This document shows positions 7,422 to 15,789 of a stretch of 54,440 bases of DNA, piece by piece; position 1 is the first letter of the stretch; every line of letters starts with the position of its first letter. The notes under the pieces are model-generated. The model worked only from the letters and a program-made list of their open reading frames with translations. It had not been told where the DNA came from and ran no database searches. Position numbers and translations under genes: made by a program. This DNA comes from Acidithrix ferrooxidans (GTDB lineage: Bacteria > Actinomycetota > Acidimicrobiia > Acidimicrobiales > Acidimicrobiaceae). The stretch spans positions 1 through 54,440 of the forward strand of contig NZ_JXYS01000080.1 of NCBI RefSeq assembly GCF_000949295.1, given 5' to 3'.

Positions 7422-8190
7422 TATCAACATATAAAGTATGCAAACTACTGGCCTTTAGACGTCCACCTTGAGAGATAGTCATTATCGAAGTTCCAACACC
7501 GCCTGGATCAATCCTGGTTCGAGCGTCGTATTTGATAAATTCACCTGGTATCGGCTCATCTAGAATACTTATCATTAGATCAACCGGGACATAGACAAAC
7601 TCTCCCATCGTTAATTCTTGGGATATCCCATTCGCAGAGTCGGCAACGATGATCATCTCCGCTAATCCGGAGGTGGTTTCATTGGAAATTAGGGGGATCT
7701 TTGGTCTAGCGTGTACCAATACGGGGCCTGGATCATAGAAGGACCCCTCCTCGAATCTCCATTCAATATTTGATATGTAAGGGAATGCGTCAAGATTTAA
7801 CACTTCAAATGCTTCTGGATCTAAGACCAAGCCCTCTGCCATTGAAACCTCGGGCACCCGATTCGGAGTCTTGCGGAGTCGCCATGCACGCCCGCGCAAG
7901 GTCGGCTCTCCATTTACAGCCAGTTCTCCTTCAACCAAAGATACCTTATAACCCGGTCGCACTATCCGAAGCGATACTTCAACCACCCCGAACAAAACCG
8001 GCTTCAAAAACTCTATCGAGATCTTCGATATAAAGGTGGAATCCGAACGCGAAAAGTCGTCCATCATCTTTGCTAAAAGTGCACACGGAGGTCCGCCGTG
8101 CTGTGCATCAGACGACCACGGACCAATGGTCGCTTCGTTCGGGAAAAACTTTCCATCACCAATTCGTTCGTAAAATCCACTATTTGCCAT
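7408..8190 (-). CDS. Acyl-CoA thioesterase-like, double hotdog protein
   Basis: This 260-residue protein has two predicted hotdog halves. The start (FYERIGDGKFFPNEATIGPW followed by QHGGPPCALLAKMM) is the typical opening of the TesB-like thioesterase family of actinobacteria, with the conserved QHGG(P/G)P segment at the central helix. The second half (residues about 150-255) ends with GxGTSIMTISQGGR. The family hydrolyses acyl-CoA thioesters; the chain-length preference cannot be read from sequence. It is convergent with pirin and 139 bp downstream of the MFS gene on the same strand. Confidence 0.7.
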   Translation of the reverse strand: MANSGFYERIGDGKFFPNEATIGPWSSDAQHGGPPCALLAKMMDDFSRSDSTFISKISIEFLKPVLFGVVEVSLRIVRPGYKVSLVEGELAVNGEPTLRGRAWRLRKTPNRVPEVSMAEGLVLDPEAFEVLNLDAFPYISNIEWRFEEGSFYDPGPVLVHARPKIPLISNETTSGLAEMIIVADSANGISQELTMGEFVYVPVDLMISILDEPIPGEFIKYDARTRIDPGGVGTSIMTISQGGRLKASSLHTLYVDKGKA

Positions 8191-8329
8191 AGCGCCAGCA
8201 TAGAAGTAAAGGCCCCGGTATATTTGCGAGCTAACACTAAAAAATAGTTGATTGAAGCTCGTTGATAGATCTAAGGTGCAAAAAACTTCGTGCTATCGCA
8301 ATGACGCCTCAGAGATTCGATGGAACCAA

Positions 8330-9526
8330 CTACTTCTGCAGCAAACGATAGCGTTTTTGCACATCTCCAATAATGAACCGAACGAAAACTATAGTCAATC
8401 CAACCGCGAAGCCATAGATAGCCACCGACCTATAGCCATACTGTCTAAAGAACAAGGTAGATAGAAATGAGCCGATTGCGCCTCCAAAAAAATAAGAGGT
8501 CATATAGATGCTTGTGATGCGACTTCTGGCTTGTTGCCCAATGGCATAAATAACAGATTGATTCGCAATATGTGCCCCTTGAACCCCAAAATCCAAGAGC
8601 AAAACCGCAATCACGATCACAACTAAGTTATATTCAAAGAGATACAACAAACCAAAGGCGACGACTATCAAGGCTGCACAAAAAAGTGAGACGGCAAACT
8701 GACGGCCCTGGTCGGCGAGTTTGCCTGAAATTCGTGCCGCAGTCGCTCCCGCAGCACCAATCAGACCAAAAAGGCCGATATCAAAGGGACTTAGGTGTAA
8801 TTTTTCCGACGACAACTGAAGCGAAGAGGTATTCCAAAATATCGAAAAGGCCATAAATTGCAACAGGCCAAGAAGTGATGCCTGACGTACAACTGGCTCC
8901 GCCTTGAAGGTAACTAACAAAGAGCCCAAGAGGGAACCATATCCACCTTGGTGCGATCTCGGTAAGGTGGCGATATTGGGAGCGATCACCAAGGCCAAAG
9001 CTCCAACTGCTATTGCACCCATGACAAAGATTGCACGCCATCCAAAGAATTGGTCGATCGTCCCAGAGATGGTTCGCGCCAGAAGAATTCCCATCAAAAG
9101 TCCACTCATAACGGTACCAACTTGCGCTCCTCTTCTAGCAGGTTCGGCGATCGTAGCCACAAAACCAACTGTGATCTGAGCCACCACCGATGTAACGCCA
9201 ACAAGAGCGCAAAAAAAGAGAAAGAGGCCGAAGTTTGGCGACAATGCCACCCCCAGAAGTGACAGAGACGACAACCCCAACAAAAATGGAATCAACTTAC
9301 GCCTATCGAACAGATCCCCGAGTGGTACCACGAGCAAAAGGCCAAGTGCATAAGCAAGTTGCAACACCGTAGAGACTAACGACACAGTGGCCGGCAAAAT
9401 ATGAAGCGATCTTCCGACAGATGGAAAGATCGGCTGAAGGTAATAAGTCGATGCAACACTCGCACCGCAGGTAACAGAAAATATATAAAGTGCTCGATTT
9501 GTTAGAATCGGATCTTCTTCTCGCAT
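8330..9526 (-). CDS. MFS transporter (drug/sugar efflux type)
   Basis: A 398-residue protein with about 12 membrane helices. The first conserved MFS loop between helices 2 and 3 is seen as GDLFDRRK, with LTNRALYIFSVTCGASVAS starting helix 1. An equivalent YnfM/AraJ-like pattern (FGWRAIFVMG after helix 5) suggests the DHA1 efflux group. The substrate is unknown. The thioesterase-like gene follows on the same strand after 139 bp, so co-transcription is possible but not shown. Confidence 0.8.
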   Translation of the reverse strand: MREEDPILTNRALYIFSVTCGASVASTYYLQPIFPSVGRSLHILPATVSLVSTVLQLAYALGLLLVVPLGDLFDRRKLIPFLLGLSSLSLLGVALSPNFGLFLFFCALVGVTSVVAQITVGFVATIAEPARRGAQVGTVMSGLLMGILLARTISGTIDQFFGWRAIFVMGAIAVGALALVIAPNIATLPRSHQGGYGSLLGSLLVTFKAEPVVRQASLLGLLQFMAFSIFWNTSSLQLSSEKLHLSPFDIGLFGLIGAAGATAARISGKLADQGRQFAVSLFCAALIVVAFGLLYLFEYNLVVIVIAVLLLDFGVQGAHIANQSVIYAIGQQARSRITSIYMTSYFFGGAIGSFLSTLFFRQYGYRSVAIYGFAVGLTIVFVRFIIGDVQKRYRLLQK

Positions 9527-9751
9527 TCTCTCTCACACCTCACTCTCGCTCAAAGATATTCAGACAGCAAAATGAGCAATTGCCGCCTTGACATACTAGG
9601 GCGCCATCGACGCCAACATCAATGGATCCCACATCTTTGGACCTGAGTGACAACCTTCGATTTCAGTGGTCAGCCAAGAGATTTCCAGTGATAATTTACA
9701 CTGCGAGCGCCTAAAGTAGCGTCAATCAACGCGCTAATATGATTTCTAACT

Positions 9752-9757
9752 TATAAT
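9752..9757 (+). promoter_or_regulatory. Candidate -10 box of the secreted lectin-like gene
   Basis: TATAAT lies about 28 bp before the ATG at 9786. No good -35 box is seen at 17 bp. This is the only promoter-like feature between the divergent MFS gene and the secreted protein gene. Confidence 0.35.
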
Positions 9758-9785
9758 TATCACTCTCAGTGACGATACACAAAGT

Positions 9786-10943
9786 ATGAAGATAGCTTTG
9801 AAGGCACCGATTCTGTTCAGACTTACGGCGATAGCGATCATGCCGCTCACAACGGCAGTTGTAGCTCACGAAGCCGGGGTAAACATGGCCAACACAGCCT
9901 CCGTCACCCTACTTAGCCCGGGATTGACTTCTCAAACGAATATGGTCAATGCACCAATTATTGCAACAGGTGCCGCCAAGTCGGCCCAAGTATCTCTAAC
10001 CCGAATATCCCTGGTCAATACCTTGGGATCCACTACGCCTAGCTCTCAAGCAACATCGACTACCGCTATCGGCCAAGAAAAGACCACCGCTTCACAAGCA
10101 ACGATATCAAACCCGACCCAGCCAACCAAGAACGCAACTTTAGCGAACGCCGCACTACTTAGTCAAAATGCCAATCCTACAAGCCAAAGAGTAACTGCCA
10201 CATCTCTCGCAGTATCTCCGGTGACAACGGCTGCTCCAAGCCAGGCTCCGGCTCCAGTCGCAGTTCCGACCACCTCGAAGCCTATAGCCACGACCACCAC
10301 ATCTACAACCGCAGCTACCCCCACTACAACCACACCTTTGGGAACAATAGGGTATTCGTCCTTTCCAACAAACAACCAAGGTACACCTGGTCAAACCTAT
10401 GGTCCGTGGTTTGTCGACTTTAACGGCTATGGATCAATAAATCGTGTAAACGACCCAGTCCTTGGCCCTTCGCTAAATCTCTCACCAGCAGTTGCAAACG
10501 CTTCCAACGTCACACACTCCGCACTAGTGACCACAACCTCAAACTATGGAAATTTCAACGCGACCTTTACCTACCGAACTATCAGTCAACTTAGAACCGG
10601 CACTCCCCCAAACCCTTGGGAAGAAGGTTGGGTGCTCTTTCATTACACCAATAACACTCACTTCTACTACTTTCTGGCAAAGCCAACCGGGTGGGAGCTA
10701 GGAAAAGAAGATCCAAGCTATCGCGGCAATCAGCGGTTCATGGCCACTGGATCTTCCCCAACATTCCCCGTTGGAGCGACGTACAAGATCAATGTCATCA
10801 TGAACGGCTCGACCATCTCAGTTAGTGTAAATGGAACACCAATTGTGACATTCACCGACAATCAGAACCCATATCTCTCAGGATCTTTTGGCCTCTACGA
10901 TGAGGACTCATCCGTTGACTATGGCCCCCTTCAAATAAATTAG
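9786..10943 (+). CDS. Secreted Thr/Ala/Pro-rich protein with C-terminal lectin-like (ConA-type) domain
   Basis: A 385-residue protein. Residues 1-28 form a signal peptide (Lys near the start, hydrophobic core, cleavage likely after TTAVVA or VVAHEA). Residues about 30-190 are a low-complexity Ala/Thr/Ser/Asn linker ending in a Thr-rich stretch. Residues about 195-385 are a compact domain rich in aromatic and Asn residues (NFNATFTYRT, GWVLFHYTNNTHFYYF, SGSFGLYDEDSSV) that resembles concanavalin A-like jelly-roll domains of secreted sugar-binding or sugar-cleaving proteins. No catalytic residues can be assigned. There is no LAxTG tail, so it is probably released. It lies beside, but on the opposite strand from, the exopolysaccharide cluster, which suggests a role in binding or trimming surface polysaccharide (inference). 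Confidence 0.6.
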   Translation: MKIALKAPILFRLTAIAIMPLTTAVVAHEAGVNMANTASVTLLSPGLTSQTNMVNAPIIATGAAKSAQVSLTRISLVNTLGSTTPSSQATSTTAIGQEKTTASQATISNPTQPTKNATLANAALLSQNANPTSQRVTATSLAVSPVTTAAPSQAPAPVAVPTTSKPIATTTTSTTAATPTTTTPLGTIGYSSFPTNNQGTPGQTYGPWFVDFNGYGSINRVNDPVLGPSLNLSPAVANASNVTHSALVTTTSNYGNFNATFTYRTISQLRTGTPPNPWEEGWVLFHYTNNTHFYYFLAKPTGWELGKEDPSYRGNQRFMATGSSPTFPVGATYKINVIMNGSTISVSVNGTPIVTFTDNQNPYLSGSFGLYDEDSSVDYGPLQIN

Positions 10944-11401
10944 ATACTCTAAATACAACTTATTCGATTCTTTGTGCTGGAATCACCCAACAATTTATCT
11001 CAATCCAACTACATCAATGCCCATTCGTAATGGGTAGGGCCATCAATATCTTTGAAGCGCATCCAAGCGTAACGATTCAAATATTTCAATAAAGATACCA
11101 ATAGATATCGTAACGTAAAAGTCAATTCCCCACGAAATTCCCAACGAGGAAACAACGGCCTTAGAAACTGGCAATCAATAAGTTTGTGCCGTTGCCAGTT
11201 CCACGCCACTTTGGCGGAAGCAAAATCCACTCATAGTGCTAAAATTAATCTTCATCCTCTGCGCAGATCCCCATTTACGATATGCCTTAATTCAAAAAGA
11301 GGGCGGGTCATAATCGCCGATATCGGTTGTATGCCAACCATCTCTAGCGGCACTACTCATCGCGCAATCCGAAATTTAGGTATCATTTGACCTTTAGAAA
11401 T

Positions 11402-11447
11402 TTGCCTCGCGATTAAATTGCCTCGCGATTAAATTGCCTCGCGATTA
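11402..11447. repeat. Three-copy 16-bp tandem repeat
   Basis: TTGCCTCGCGATTA plus AA spacer, period 16 bp, with copies starting at 11402, 11418 and 11434. The copies are identical, which suggests recent expansion. Confidence 0.9.
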
Positions 11448-11727
11448 GCTTTTAAAAACCACCTTAATCACTACTTCATCACCAAACGACTGTAAGCCCC
11501 AATTTATCCCAAAAATTAAATTAATACTCTAAAAAGCCTAACCATCAAAGGTAAGTAAATCTCGAAAATGAGCCAACTTCTAATTTTGAATGAGTTGTAA
11601 TCTTCGAAATAATATTGCATCTAAAGCACGATAGCCTTTTCACCTTAATCAATCGTAAAAAACAGGCCAACTCAAATTGACGATAAGACCGAAAGATAGG
11701 GTACCTTCAAATCCTGGAAGCTCCATC

Positions 11728-11779
11728 AATTCGATAAATCAATCCGATAAATCAAATCGATAAATCAAATCGATAAATC
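11728..11779. repeat. Four-copy 13-bp tandem repeat
   Basis: Units of 13 bp ending in CGATAAATC start at 11728, 11741, 11754 and 11767. Units 3 and 4 are identical; units 1 and 2 differ at one or two positions. Confidence 0.9.
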
Positions 11780-11871
11780 AATGATATCTCAGGGAGTATC
11801 CATCATTCATAAGCCTCATTAGATAGGTTATCCACTTTCATAGGAGATAAACCCAAAGAACTTTCAGCGCT

Positions 11872-11997
11872 ATGAGTCACGACATCGCAGCCGAAGACAA
11901 AGATCCACTCAATCCCGACTTTATTATTACGACTAGAGCCCAACAAGCAAAGCTCAAAGAACGCTTACGCTTTAGAGAAATAGCTCGAACGAGATAA
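11872..11997 (+). CDS. Possible 41-residue small protein
   Basis: An ATG-to-TAA frame with protein-like composition: an acidic start (MSHDIAAEDKD), then a basic amphipathic C-terminal helix (AQQAKLKERLRFREIA). An AGGAG lies upstream but about 25 bp from the ATG, too far for normal initiation. No homologue is recognised. It could be a real tiny protein or the last trace of a lost gene; conservation in relatives would decide. Confidence 0.25.
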   Translation: MSHDIAAEDKDPLNPDFIITTRAQQAKLKERLRFREIARTR

Positions 11998-12145
11998 TAT
12001 CCCTGATATCCTAAAACAACCCAGTACGTTCCCAATAAGATAAGAATTCGCAATGATCGATACAGAACCCATGAATTCGATCGCCACCATAAATAGTATC
12101 TTCGAATTTATATTAATAAGCATTAGCGTAAATTGAAAAACTTGA

Positions 12146-14260
12146 TTAAAAGTCAATCGTAATACTTTGGGTGCCGCTAGGAAGCCGTACCCAATAGCCC
12201 CCGAGTGGATCCTGGCGGGGTTGGAAAGTTATAGCCGCACCACCTTTAGCGGTAATAGATCTAGGTAGAGCAGACAAAAGCGCGTAGGTAGCACTTCTTG
12301 AGTAGTAATCAAATGAGATACTTTTGCTCGAGATGACCTTAGCTGTGGAAATTGCTGCATCAATTCTCATCAACCCCGGCGAAAGAGGTGAACCCTTCTC
12401 CCAAACCAAATTATGTTGCCCCGCAGGAATGACGCCAACTCCGCCAGAAACTGGCCACTGTACACCATCCACCTTAAGTCTTCCATAGGATGATTTCACG
12501 GACAAGACAACGGGAAACTTTGACGAAAGTCCATTTGGAAAATACACAGTACTGCCCGCAACACCATACGACAGATTAGCCATATCGTAGCTAGCAATAG
12601 TTCCCAGTGCGTAAAAGTCAACTCTCGAGCTATTCGCGCCCGCAAACATCGAGGCCAAATTGAATTCGCCCATGGTGGGTTTTGGCGTCGGTGCGGCTGA
12701 CGCACCTCTTTGAACGTCGTTTATATCGATCGAATAGTTGGGTGTTGTCACCATCGACGAAATGTATTTATTGACTCCGACGTAGCGATTGGGTCCCTGC
12801 GTCCACACGGTATAAGGATCTTCGATAATCATCGATGCACCCCCATTTGACGCCACCTTTGCCAACTGATGGACATTCATACCAATATCCTGAGCCTCAA
12901 CCGGGTCTATCGAGTCATCGATTACCGTAATCTGAAACGCTAGTGACTTTGCGTTTGCAAGTCCATTTGCCGATTTCAATAGCTCCGAATATAGACGGTC
13001 AACAAGGGAATATCGAAATTGTATCCATGCGGCAGGGTTGGTAAGTGGGTCTTTACCAAATTGACTCAGCGCAGCCGAAGAATAAGGAGTCGAAAGAGCC
13101 GGAGTTGCCAACGTCTCAAAATAGAGTTCAGCAAAGTTGACACCATCCCAGTTGTAAGACGTCAACACCTTGCTAAATTGGCCCCATGCTAAGGCATAGC
13201 AAGTTGGATCTTCAAGTGCAATCAGCTCGCGCCAGCCGCCAATCGCCTGACTTCCACTTTGTGTCTTCTCACGACACTGAGGATACTTTTGCCATAGGGC
13301 ATCGTTCACAAATGGCGGTTCCAGCCATGCATAAACTAAAATCCCACGCGCGTGAAGAGCGCTGATCAATTTTTGATAGGGGTAGTTCGCCGATGGAACA
13401 GAAAAACCAAAGTCCCAAGCAGCAAGTTCAACGGCACGAACACCATAAAGATCGTTAGCGATCTGAGCATAGTTGTACTCCAGATTCGGCCCCAAAACAC
13501 CAGGATCAACAAATACTGTCGTCATGAGGGATTGAGCACCATGAGGGGCGTTGGTAAAGCCCCCGATCACCCTCGCCAGTGACGGAATAACTTCATATCC
13601 AAGGAAACCACCACTAAATGGATCAAAGGTCGAAATCAGTGCCTTTCCAATTCCGAACCCCTCACTGGCGACAAACGCGTTGGAGGGGTTAGCAGCACTA
13701 CCTCCAAATACGAGTGGATTAAAGCCCTTAGTGAGTGAAATTGGTGTAATCTTTATGGGATTTTTGATGGTAACCGGAGTGCCAACAAAAGGAACCAATG
13801 CTTTTGGGTAGAGGTTAGCTGGCAAAAGCTTCACCCCTAAAGCGCTATTGAGCACTCGATTAAAGCTAACTAGATAACCACCCCTTCTAGTCCAGGTCAA
13901 TATCGCATCGATCTGTGGCTTTGACAAAATTGCATCACCGAGCACGACAAGGCTTGATGCATTTGTGAGGAATGAAATCGATTCGCTATATGCCGCTAAG
14001 CCTCCAGAACGTAGGATATTCAAAGCTTTGGATATCTCGCTCGGTCCGCCTGCGACGACGATGGGGGAAGTTCCTCCCCACGCACTTAGCGTCTCTTTAG
14101 GAGCCATAGTAAAGGTGGAACCGGTCGATGGAACGGTTGCCGCCGAGCAAGCAGCCAATGTAACGGTCAATATTAAAAGTGAAACAAACCAACGCAAGAA
14201 GGCCACTGTCGATCTGGCCCTAGGATGGCTCGGACTTGATTTCGATAGAATTTTTCTCAT
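12146..14260 (-). CDS. Lipoprotein with TIM-barrel glycoside hydrolase-like domain
   Basis: 704 residues. The signal peptide ends in a lipobox (LAAC, Cys38), so the protein is probably anchored to the outer face of the membrane. Residues about 60-235 resemble an amidotransferase-like alpha/beta domain without its catalytic residues. Residues about 240-500 look like a TIM barrel of the glycosyl-hydrolase-like (GHL) group: VYAWLEPP (309-316), WDGVNFAELYFE (371-382), FGKDP and WIQFRYSLVDRL, the pattern seen in GHL10/GHL13-type proteins. PgaB of the PNAG system carries a GHL13 hydrolase domain. The C-terminal 150 residues look beta-rich. The gene starts 11 bp after the glycosyltransferase gene and is last in the cluster. 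Likely role: cutting or processing the exported polysaccharide. Family assignment is by motif. Confidence 0.6.
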   Translation of the reverse strand: MRKILSKSSPSHPRARSTVAFLRWFVSLLILTVTLAACSAATVPSTGSTFTMAPKETLSAWGGTSPIVVAGGPSEISKALNILRSGGLAAYSESISFLTNASSLVVLGDAILSKPQIDAILTWTRRGGYLVSFNRVLNSALGVKLLPANLYPKALVPFVGTPVTIKNPIKITPISLTKGFNPLVFGGSAANPSNAFVASEGFGIGKALISTFDPFSGGFLGYEVIPSLARVIGGFTNAPHGAQSLMTTVFVDPGVLGPNLEYNYAQIANDLYGVRAVELAAWDFGFSVPSANYPYQKLISALHARGILVYAWLEPPFVNDALWQKYPQCREKTQSGSQAIGGWRELIALEDPTCYALAWGQFSKVLTSYNWDGVNFAELYFETLATPALSTPYSSAALSQFGKDPLTNPAAWIQFRYSLVDRLYSELLKSANGLANAKSLAFQITVIDDSIDPVEAQDIGMNVHQLAKVASNGGASMIIEDPYTVWTQGPNRYVGVNKYISSMVTTPNYSIDINDVQRGASAAPTPKPTMGEFNLASMFAGANSSRVDFYALGTIASYDMANLSYGVAGSTVYFPNGLSSKFPVVLSVKSSYGRLKVDGVQWPVSGGVGVIPAGQHNLVWEKGSPLSPGLMRIDAAISTAKVISSKSISFDYYSRSATYALLSALPRSITAKGGAAITFQPRQDPLGGYWVRLPSGTQSITIDF

Positions 14261-14271
14261 TTATCAAATGC

Positions 14272-15762
14272 TTATTCGAAAGTGTCAGATTGAAGTTCGG
14301 GCCAGAGAAACCCCCACCCAGAGACCGTAGATTCTCTTCTCACGAGATCATCCAAAAATGCCTTCGGTAGTTCCCTTGCAATCAATTCCAGATCGTCAAT
14401 TGCCACATCGGCGACGGACCCTCCTTGGCCGAAAGACATTACTGTTTGTCTTGGCCTATTTGGGTTAGGCCTAGAAGAACTGGTTTCATAGGGATCTAAT
14501 ATAGCTAGCTGCTTAGTAAATCTAGAGGTCTTAGACCAACCCTTTTTCCGAAACACGATTCGAAAAATGGCCTTCCAACCAGATATAAACCAAATGTAGG
14601 AATAAAGCACATATATATGGGCATAAAATAGGCCCTTCATGATGCCGACGCCTGGAGTGTTCTTTAAATATAAGTAGGCATAGATTGGGCTAAATCCAAA
14701 CGAAAATAGATAAACAATGATCAACGGCAGGCCATAGTTAGACGTCACCGCGTGTAGATACCTCATCGGCATTGAAATCGCGATAAAAATATTCGCCACC
14801 ATAACCGTTACGATTGACAGGCTAAGCAAAAGGACGGTCATTGGCCCCATGAGGTTATACAAAAGGTCAATCGTTGCCGTCACCGGTAAGCGAGCTTTGA
14901 TAAGCTTGGGCATGTGGTGCCAACATTGCAAATGGCCCTGAAACCACCTAGTCCGTTGTCGAATCAACTTTGAAAATACAGTGACGCCTTGCTGGGCAAC
15001 GTAGGTCTCCTGACAAAAGGCATTCACCCATCCACGCTCAATCAATTTCAAGCCAAGGTCAAGATCTTCAGTTAAACAGTTTGACCAAGGAGATTCTCCT
15101 AAATCCGCCAATCCGCTCAATCTATTAAACTGCCCGTTTCCACCTAGTCCAGAACTGCCAATTTGATGGCGAGCCCGTTGAAAGATCTCGGTAAAGACTA
15201 GGAACTCGAAGTCTTGCATCCGGGCTAAAAGAGACTTGGCGCTATTGTACATGCGCACGCCAATCTGAACGGCTGCAACCTTTGGGTCACTAAAGTATGG
15301 AGCTACCCGAGCAAGTGCATTCTTTTCAAGACGACCGTCGGCGTCCACAATGCACAGAACCACCTTGGACGGATCGGACGCTACAATCTCCGGCGACGAT
15401 GTGATTGCTCGATAGGCGGCATTGAGAGCTTCGCCTTTGCCTCGACGTGCATCTGGAAGTTCGCGCCTCAACAGCGAGACACGACGGTCGAAATATCCTG
15501 CTACGACATCATAGGTATTATCGTCAGAAGCGTCGTCTATGACGACGACGCTCTTATTTTTATACGGTAGCTCTAATAGTCGATCCAGACTTCGCCCAAT
15601 GACTGCGCCTTCATTTAGACAGGGCAGCAAAAAGATAAAGTGAATCTCTTCCGCGGCTTCCTCAATCGCCGGTGGCATTGGCTTTTTAATTCTCGAGAGA
15701 ACCACATAACCAACGCCATAGGCCAGAAAGAGAAGTATCAATAATGCAGTGATCGATTGCAC
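14272..15762 (-). CDS. Processive family 2 glycosyltransferase (polysaccharide synthase, PgaC/BcsA-like)
   Basis: 496 residues. One N-terminal membrane helix (about 5-23) precedes a GT-A domain with FLLPCLNEG, VVVIDDASDDNT (Asp76, Asp77), CIVDADGR (Asp140, Asp142), TEDLDLG (the base, 231-236) and QRTRW (269-273), the D,D,D,QxxRW signature of processive synthases such as PgaC/IcaA, cellulose and hyaluronan synthases. About four more helices follow (about 297-425) and form the export channel. It polymerises a nucleotide-sugar donor and extrudes the chain. No PilZ domain is present. It lies between the deacetylase-like and hydrolase-like genes with gaps of 27 and 11 bp, so the three are very likely one operon. 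UDP-GlcNAc is the most plausible donor, by inference. Confidence 0.85.
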   Translation of the reverse strand: MQSITALLILLFLAYGVGYVVLSRIKKPMPPAIEEAAEEIHFIFLLPCLNEGAVIGRSLDRLLELPYKNKSVVVIDDASDDNTYDVVAGYFDRRVSLLRRELPDARRGKGEALNAAYRAITSSPEIVASDPSKVVLCIVDADGRLEKNALARVAPYFSDPKVAAVQIGVRMYNSAKSLLARMQDFEFLVFTEIFQRARHQIGSSGLGGNGQFNRLSGLADLGESPWSNCLTEDLDLGLKLIERGWVNAFCQETYVAQQGVTVFSKLIRQRTRWFQGHLQCWHHMPKLIKARLPVTATIDLLYNLMGPMTVLLLSLSIVTVMVANIFIAISMPMRYLHAVTSNYGLPLIIVYLFSFGFSPIYAYLYLKNTPGVGIMKGLFYAHIYVLYSYIWFISGWKAIFRIVFRKKGWSKTSRFTKQLAILDPYETSSSRPNPNRPRQTVMSFGQGGSVADVAIDDLELIARELPKAFLDDLVRRESTVSGWGFLWPELQSDTFE

Positions 15763-15789
15763 ATGACCCTCTTGATCTATTTCAATTTG

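Larger units (their letters stand above)
10944..12145. other. 1.2-kb intergenic region with tandem repeats
   Basis: This spacer separates the convergent 3' ends of the secreted lectin-like gene and the hydrolase-like lipoprotein gene. Apart from one possible 41-codon gene it holds no supported gene. It contains a small hairpin (CCCATT-CGT-AATGGG, 11020-11034) near the lectin gene and two tandem arrays at 11402-11447 and 11728-11779. It may be a decayed gene region. Confidence 0.5.

Noticed and set aside
11316-11330. GCCGATAT as a WhiG/FliA promoter
   Set aside because: No matching -35 element and no gene downstream on that strand.
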